Assembly: GCA_020429545.1 (NCBI GenBank)
Contig: JAGQLF010000020.1
Span: 1 to 16,075, forward strand
DNA length: 16,075 nucleotides
Source: Candidatus Dojkabacteria bacterium
Lineage (GTDB): Bacteria > Patescibacteriota > Dojkabacteria > J137
Reading direction: 5' to 3'
Shown here: one piece after another, positions 13,582 to 16,075 of the stretch
Layout: every line of letters starts with the position of its first letter
Numbering within the stretch: position 1 is the stretch's first letter
Position numbers and translations under genes: made by a program
The notes under the pieces: model-generated
What the model was told of the DNA's origin: nothing
Database searches by the model: none
The model's input: the letters and a program-made list of their open reading frames with translations, nothing else

Positions 13582-14517
13582 ATGCCTACTCTTGAAGACT
13601 ACAATGGTAGTTATTTTGAATTTAGTAAGGATCGATTGGACCATGTACAAACTGAGCTATCCGATATACTCATGTTTTTACTTCAAGAAAAAGTTGATCC
13701 AAATTTTTTTGATTTGCCTAAAATTGATACTTTTTCCTCTTTTGAATCTTACCCAACATTAAAGATTTTTAATTGTCTTATAGAGAATAGACAAGTAACT
13801 CTTATGCTTGATCTTTTTAATAATGGGTTAGAAATAATTCTTCAAGATAGAAACACTTATAAAACAGAAAAATCTTTGACACTAAAATTTACGGATGAAG
13901 CTTTTACGCAAATATCTTACTTTGACTATATAAATAACGAAAGAGATGGTTATTCTGAGAGAATACGATTAGATCCAATAGAAAATGAATTAACTAGGTC
14001 CATAGTAGTAAACCATGGCCTTAATGAATACTTACAAGCAACTAGTACAACAAAGATCATTCTTTCTTTTGACTTTAATACTAGAAAAACCTCTTTTTTT
14101 TCATATAGAGAAGATATTTTAGGTGACAAAACCATTGTGTTGAACTGCTCTGATCCATATTTTTGTAATTTTTTTGAGGACTATGCTGATCTCATAGATA
14201 TACCACTTGTGAATCGTGTAGAAAGTTGGAAGGAGGGTTTAAATGAGTATTATTTTTTAACTTGTAGAGAACAAAGAATTGCAATCGAACAGGAAATAAC
14301 TTCAATAAAGGATAGATATACTTGGACATTTTATTTTTTAGCAAATGGGGTTGCTACAAAAAGAAGGATAGAAATGTCTAGAGAAAACAATATATTTACA
14401 GGTGTTTTAGATAGAAATACCAAAATAAAAGTATATACAAGAAGTTTTAATATGGATTTATTCTACACATTAAAGCCATATAAATTTGAATTCATTTCAA
14501 GAAATATAGTTAAATAA
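13582..14517 (+). CDS. Unknown protein, first of an apparent paralogue pair
   Basis: The 311-residue product has no signal peptide, membrane helix or motif I recognise. It begins with a short helical region (SKDRLDHVQTELSDILMFLL) followed by mostly beta-rich sequence (QVTLMLDLFNNGLEIIL, TKIILSFDFNTRKTSFFSY, YTWTFYFLANGVATKRRIEM). By eye it resembles the next gene in order and length: a helical start, then a strand pair, then a central 'I.I..DF..R' strand, then a C-terminal beta region. Similarity is low, so common descent is an inference. It has its own extended -10 promoter just after the SH3-protein stop, so it is not simply part of the holA operon. Function unknown. Confidence 0.85.
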   Translation: MPTLEDYNGSYFEFSKDRLDHVQTELSDILMFLLQEKVDPNFFDLPKIDTFSSFESYPTLKIFNCLIENRQVTLMLDLFNNGLEIILQDRNTYKTEKSLTLKFTDEAFTQISYFDYINNERDGYSERIRLDPIENELTRSIVVNHGLNEYLQATSTTKIILSFDFNTRKTSFFSYREDILGDKTIVLNCSDPYFCNFFEDYADLIDIPLVNRVESWKEGLNEYYFLTCREQRIAIEQEITSIKDRYTWTFYFLANGVATKRRIEMSRENNIFTGVLDRNTKIKVYTRSFNMDLFYTLKPYKFEFISRNIVK

Positions 14518-14525
14518 TGGTTTTC

Positions 14526-14534
14526 TGGTATAAT
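14526..14534 (+). promoter_or_regulatory. Extended -10 box of the 14555 gene, short leader
   Basis: TGGTATAAT ends 20 bases before the ATG at 14555. The leader would be about 13 bases and U-rich (GTTTTATTTTTTTA), without a Shine-Dalgarno sequence. It closely matches the promoter of the neighbouring gene at 13552. Confidence 0.7.
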
Positions 14535-14554
14535 CTCCCGGTTTTATTTTTTTA

Positions 14555-15530
14555 ATGACAGATCCTAGCCCTTTACCATCTGATCAATGGCCAGAAAATT
14601 TAAATTACGCTTTAAACAATTTATCAACAAAAATTGGTGAAGAGCTAGATTTTGCTGGTGATCCTGGAGCAATCTTGGAAACATTGTTAATTCCACCGTT
14701 TTCAATTGAACAGGAAGGCAGCAACATTTGGTACTACTGTATTAGGGAGTGGAAAAACAAAAAATAATGAGGAGGTTGGAATATCTTTTAACTCAAAAGA
14801 CCAATTTTTAATTCTTTCAGCTGATAATTTTAAATTAACTGTACGCTATAGTGATGAATCCCTTTCATCAATAGAAGAACTACATTTAATAAGAACTATT
14901 GATTCATTAAGCCAAGAGGTACTCAAATTCAATGATGAAATATTCTACCGAAGACAGGCTAGCGAACCAGTATTAGTAAGGAGGATTACCTATTATTATG
15001 ATAACGGAAACATTTCTATGAACGGAACTACTGCTAGTACCTCAGACCATATTGAAATAAAATACGACTTTGAAAGTAGAGCCTTTATTGCGACAAAGAC
15101 CTCCAATATGTCAATGGAAAACCCTAAAGATAAAACAAGGTCAAATACTCATGTGAAATATGAGATAAAAGCACGTTCAATATTTGATGATATGTCTAAA
15201 ATAGATCCTAGAAATATAGCAACTTCAAAGCTAATACATAGATACCATTCTGATATAGATGTAATAGAAGATGTGAGTTATCAGGAGAAAAGAATATATA
15301 CTTATGAGGATTCTGAAGTTAAATACACTTTAGAGACTCTTTCTGTTGGAGATCACTTTATATACTCACTAAGTGAACAGGTGAAGGGTAGTAATCCTAC
15401 AAATTTAATAGAGACACATGCTGCTAAAAAAGACAAAAATCATATTACTTTGGGTAGCGGACAAACAAAATTTATACTAGTACTAAAAAAAATTAATGAT
15501 GTTACCTATTTAGTTAAAGTTAAAAAATAG
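14555..15530 (+). pseudogene. Unknown protein, second paralogue, split by a one-base frameshift
   Basis: Two reading frames appear to be one gene. The 5' frame (14555-14767) has the promoter and an ATG (MTDPSPLPSDQWPENLNYAL) but stops at TAA 14765. The 3' frame runs to TAG 15530, is long and beta-rich, and its only nearby start is a TTG at 14706 with no promoter. Moving from the first frame to the second needs one base to be skipped. The change of character falls at about 14715-14730, where the 5' frame turns into the odd NIWYYCIREW while the other frame reads ATFGTTVLGSGKTK. A joined product would be about 324 residues, close to the 311 of the upstream paralogue. It could be a real mutation, an assembly error or programmed shifting; an A6 run sits at the 5' stop. 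Confidence 0.7.
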
Positions 15531-16075
15531 CTTTTTTAATTTCTTCTGCAAGCTCCCTAGCTCTCTCTTTAGACATATTTACACTTGTAGGTAGATTAAG
15601 TGTTAATCCGGATTTATTTAAAGTCTCTGGAGTTAAAGACGGTACATAACAAAGCACTTGATAAGTTGCATCATCAACAGTTGATCCATACAGTGGCTTT
15701 TCAAACCAATTGCCTAGAGTAACTCTTAGCTGTCTAGAAAGATTCCAAACTTTTACAAATTGCTCCTTATTTTTTAATAAAATTGGATATCTTAAATAAA
15801 CTCTATTCTCGTCTAATACTTCAGAATCAGATAGCTCTTTTAAATATAGATGATAGATTTTTGAAATTAAAAGTCTATGCGTGTTGTAATCATCAAGCTT
15901 TTTTAATTGAACAATTCCAAGTCTAGATAGAGCAGGAGCCATTTTAGCTGGAAACCAATCTGGTTTTTTTGCTTTATTTTCTTCTTCTTCAACCATAATT
16001 CCTAAAAATCCCAGTTTTCTCCAAACAGATCTTATAAAAGCCCCAATAGTAAATCTTCCAACTCCAACTGAATGT
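15520..16075 (-). CDS. DegT/DnrJ/EryC1/StrS-family aminotransferase, C-terminal part
   Basis: The minus-strand frame stays open to the window edge: 26 codons upstream of the first in-window ATG (15996) contain no stop and read like protein (VGVGRFTIGAFIRSVWRK). The gene is therefore cut by the window and 184 residues of its C-terminus are seen. The features match the small domain of PLP-dependent sugar aminotransferases of the DegT type: MAPALSRLGIVQLKKLDDYN, then YLRYPILLKNK, then NWFEKPLYG, then LNLPTSVNMSKERARELAEEI. The catalytic lysine would lie off the window. Such enzymes act in nucleotide-sugar and glycan synthesis. The gene converges on the frameshifted gene with an 11-base overlap (15520-15530). 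Confidence 0.85.
   Translation of the reverse strand, partial: HSVGVGRFTIGAFIRSVWRKLGFLGIMVEEEENKAKKPDWFPAKMAPALSRLGIVQLKKLDDYNTHRLLISKIYHLYLKELSDSEVLDENRVYLRYPILLKNKEQFVKVWNLSRQLRVTLGNWFEKPLYGSTVDDATYQVLCYVPSLTPETLNKSGLTLNLPTSVNMSKERARELAEEIKKAIF

Noticed and set aside
14769..14775. GAGGAGG, a strong Shine-Dalgarno-like sequence after the 5' frame stop of the split gene
   Set aside because: No in-frame ATG, GTG or TTG follows at 5-10 bases, and the window otherwise does not use such sites. A similar AAGGAGGG at about 14230 precedes only an out-of-frame ATG.
1..16075. tRNA, rRNA, CRISPR arrays, transposases, phage or defence genes
   Set aside because: No cloverleaf, rRNA motif, regularly spaced direct repeats or recognisable proteins of these classes were seen on either strand; small non-coding RNAs cannot be excluded by eye.

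Overview
The window is strongly AT-rich and densely packed with short, mostly single-gene transcription units that keep switching strand. It mixes bacterial core genes (rsmI, tsaD, comM-type AAA ATPase, holA) with VanW-type, DUF2207-type and SH3/PGRP-type envelope proteins and several proteins I cannot name. The divergent protein versions, the absence of Shine-Dalgarno sites in front of the genes, the near-zero intergenic space and the scattered palindromic repeats fit a small-genome Patescibacterium (Candidate Phyla Radiation). I cannot fix the class; a WS6/Dojkabacteria- or Microgenomates-like lineage is a guess. The standard genetic code fits every ORF.

Layout. 1-108: a cluster of hairpins resembling a dispersed repeat, then the rsmI promoter. 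109-822 rsmI (+) meets a DUF2207-like membrane protein (-, 819-1820). That gene diverges from a VanW-domain protein (+, 1885-3342), which meets comM (-, 3339-4856). tsaD (-, 4940-6211) lies upstream of comM across a hairpin-rich gap. Two more palindromes (6229-6308) separate tsaD from a small two-helix membrane protein (-, 6317-6643).

6728-10187 holds most of the redox and flavin genes: flavodoxin (+), an unknown helical protein with four N-terminal cysteines (+), Mn-type superoxide dismutase and a pyridoxamine-oxidase-fold flavoprotein (-), and ApbE FMN transferase (+). ApbE overlaps a four-helix membrane protein (-, 10136-10690). 10739-13539 is a tight three-gene operon: a membrane-anchored YpmS-like protein, the DNA polymerase III delta subunit, and a secreted protein with a PGRP-like domain lacking its zinc ligands, an Ig-like domain and a C-terminal SH3 domain. 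Two apparently paralogous unknown genes follow (13582-14517 and 14555-15530), the second broken by a one-base frameshift. The right edge carries the C-terminal part of a DegT/DnrJ-family aminotransferase (-) that runs off the window.

The most interesting direct observation is promoter architecture. In at least six genes a near-consensus -10 box, often with an extended TGn, ends 4-6 bases before the ATG, so the transcripts should be leaderless. Three convergent gene pairs also share stop codons in a 4-base overlap. I found no defence system, CRISPR array, RNA gene or transposase. The novelty lies in the leaderless architecture, the probably inactive PGRP-like protein, the unknown paralogue pair with its frameshift, and several unrelated palindromic repeats, one of which may lie inside tsaD.
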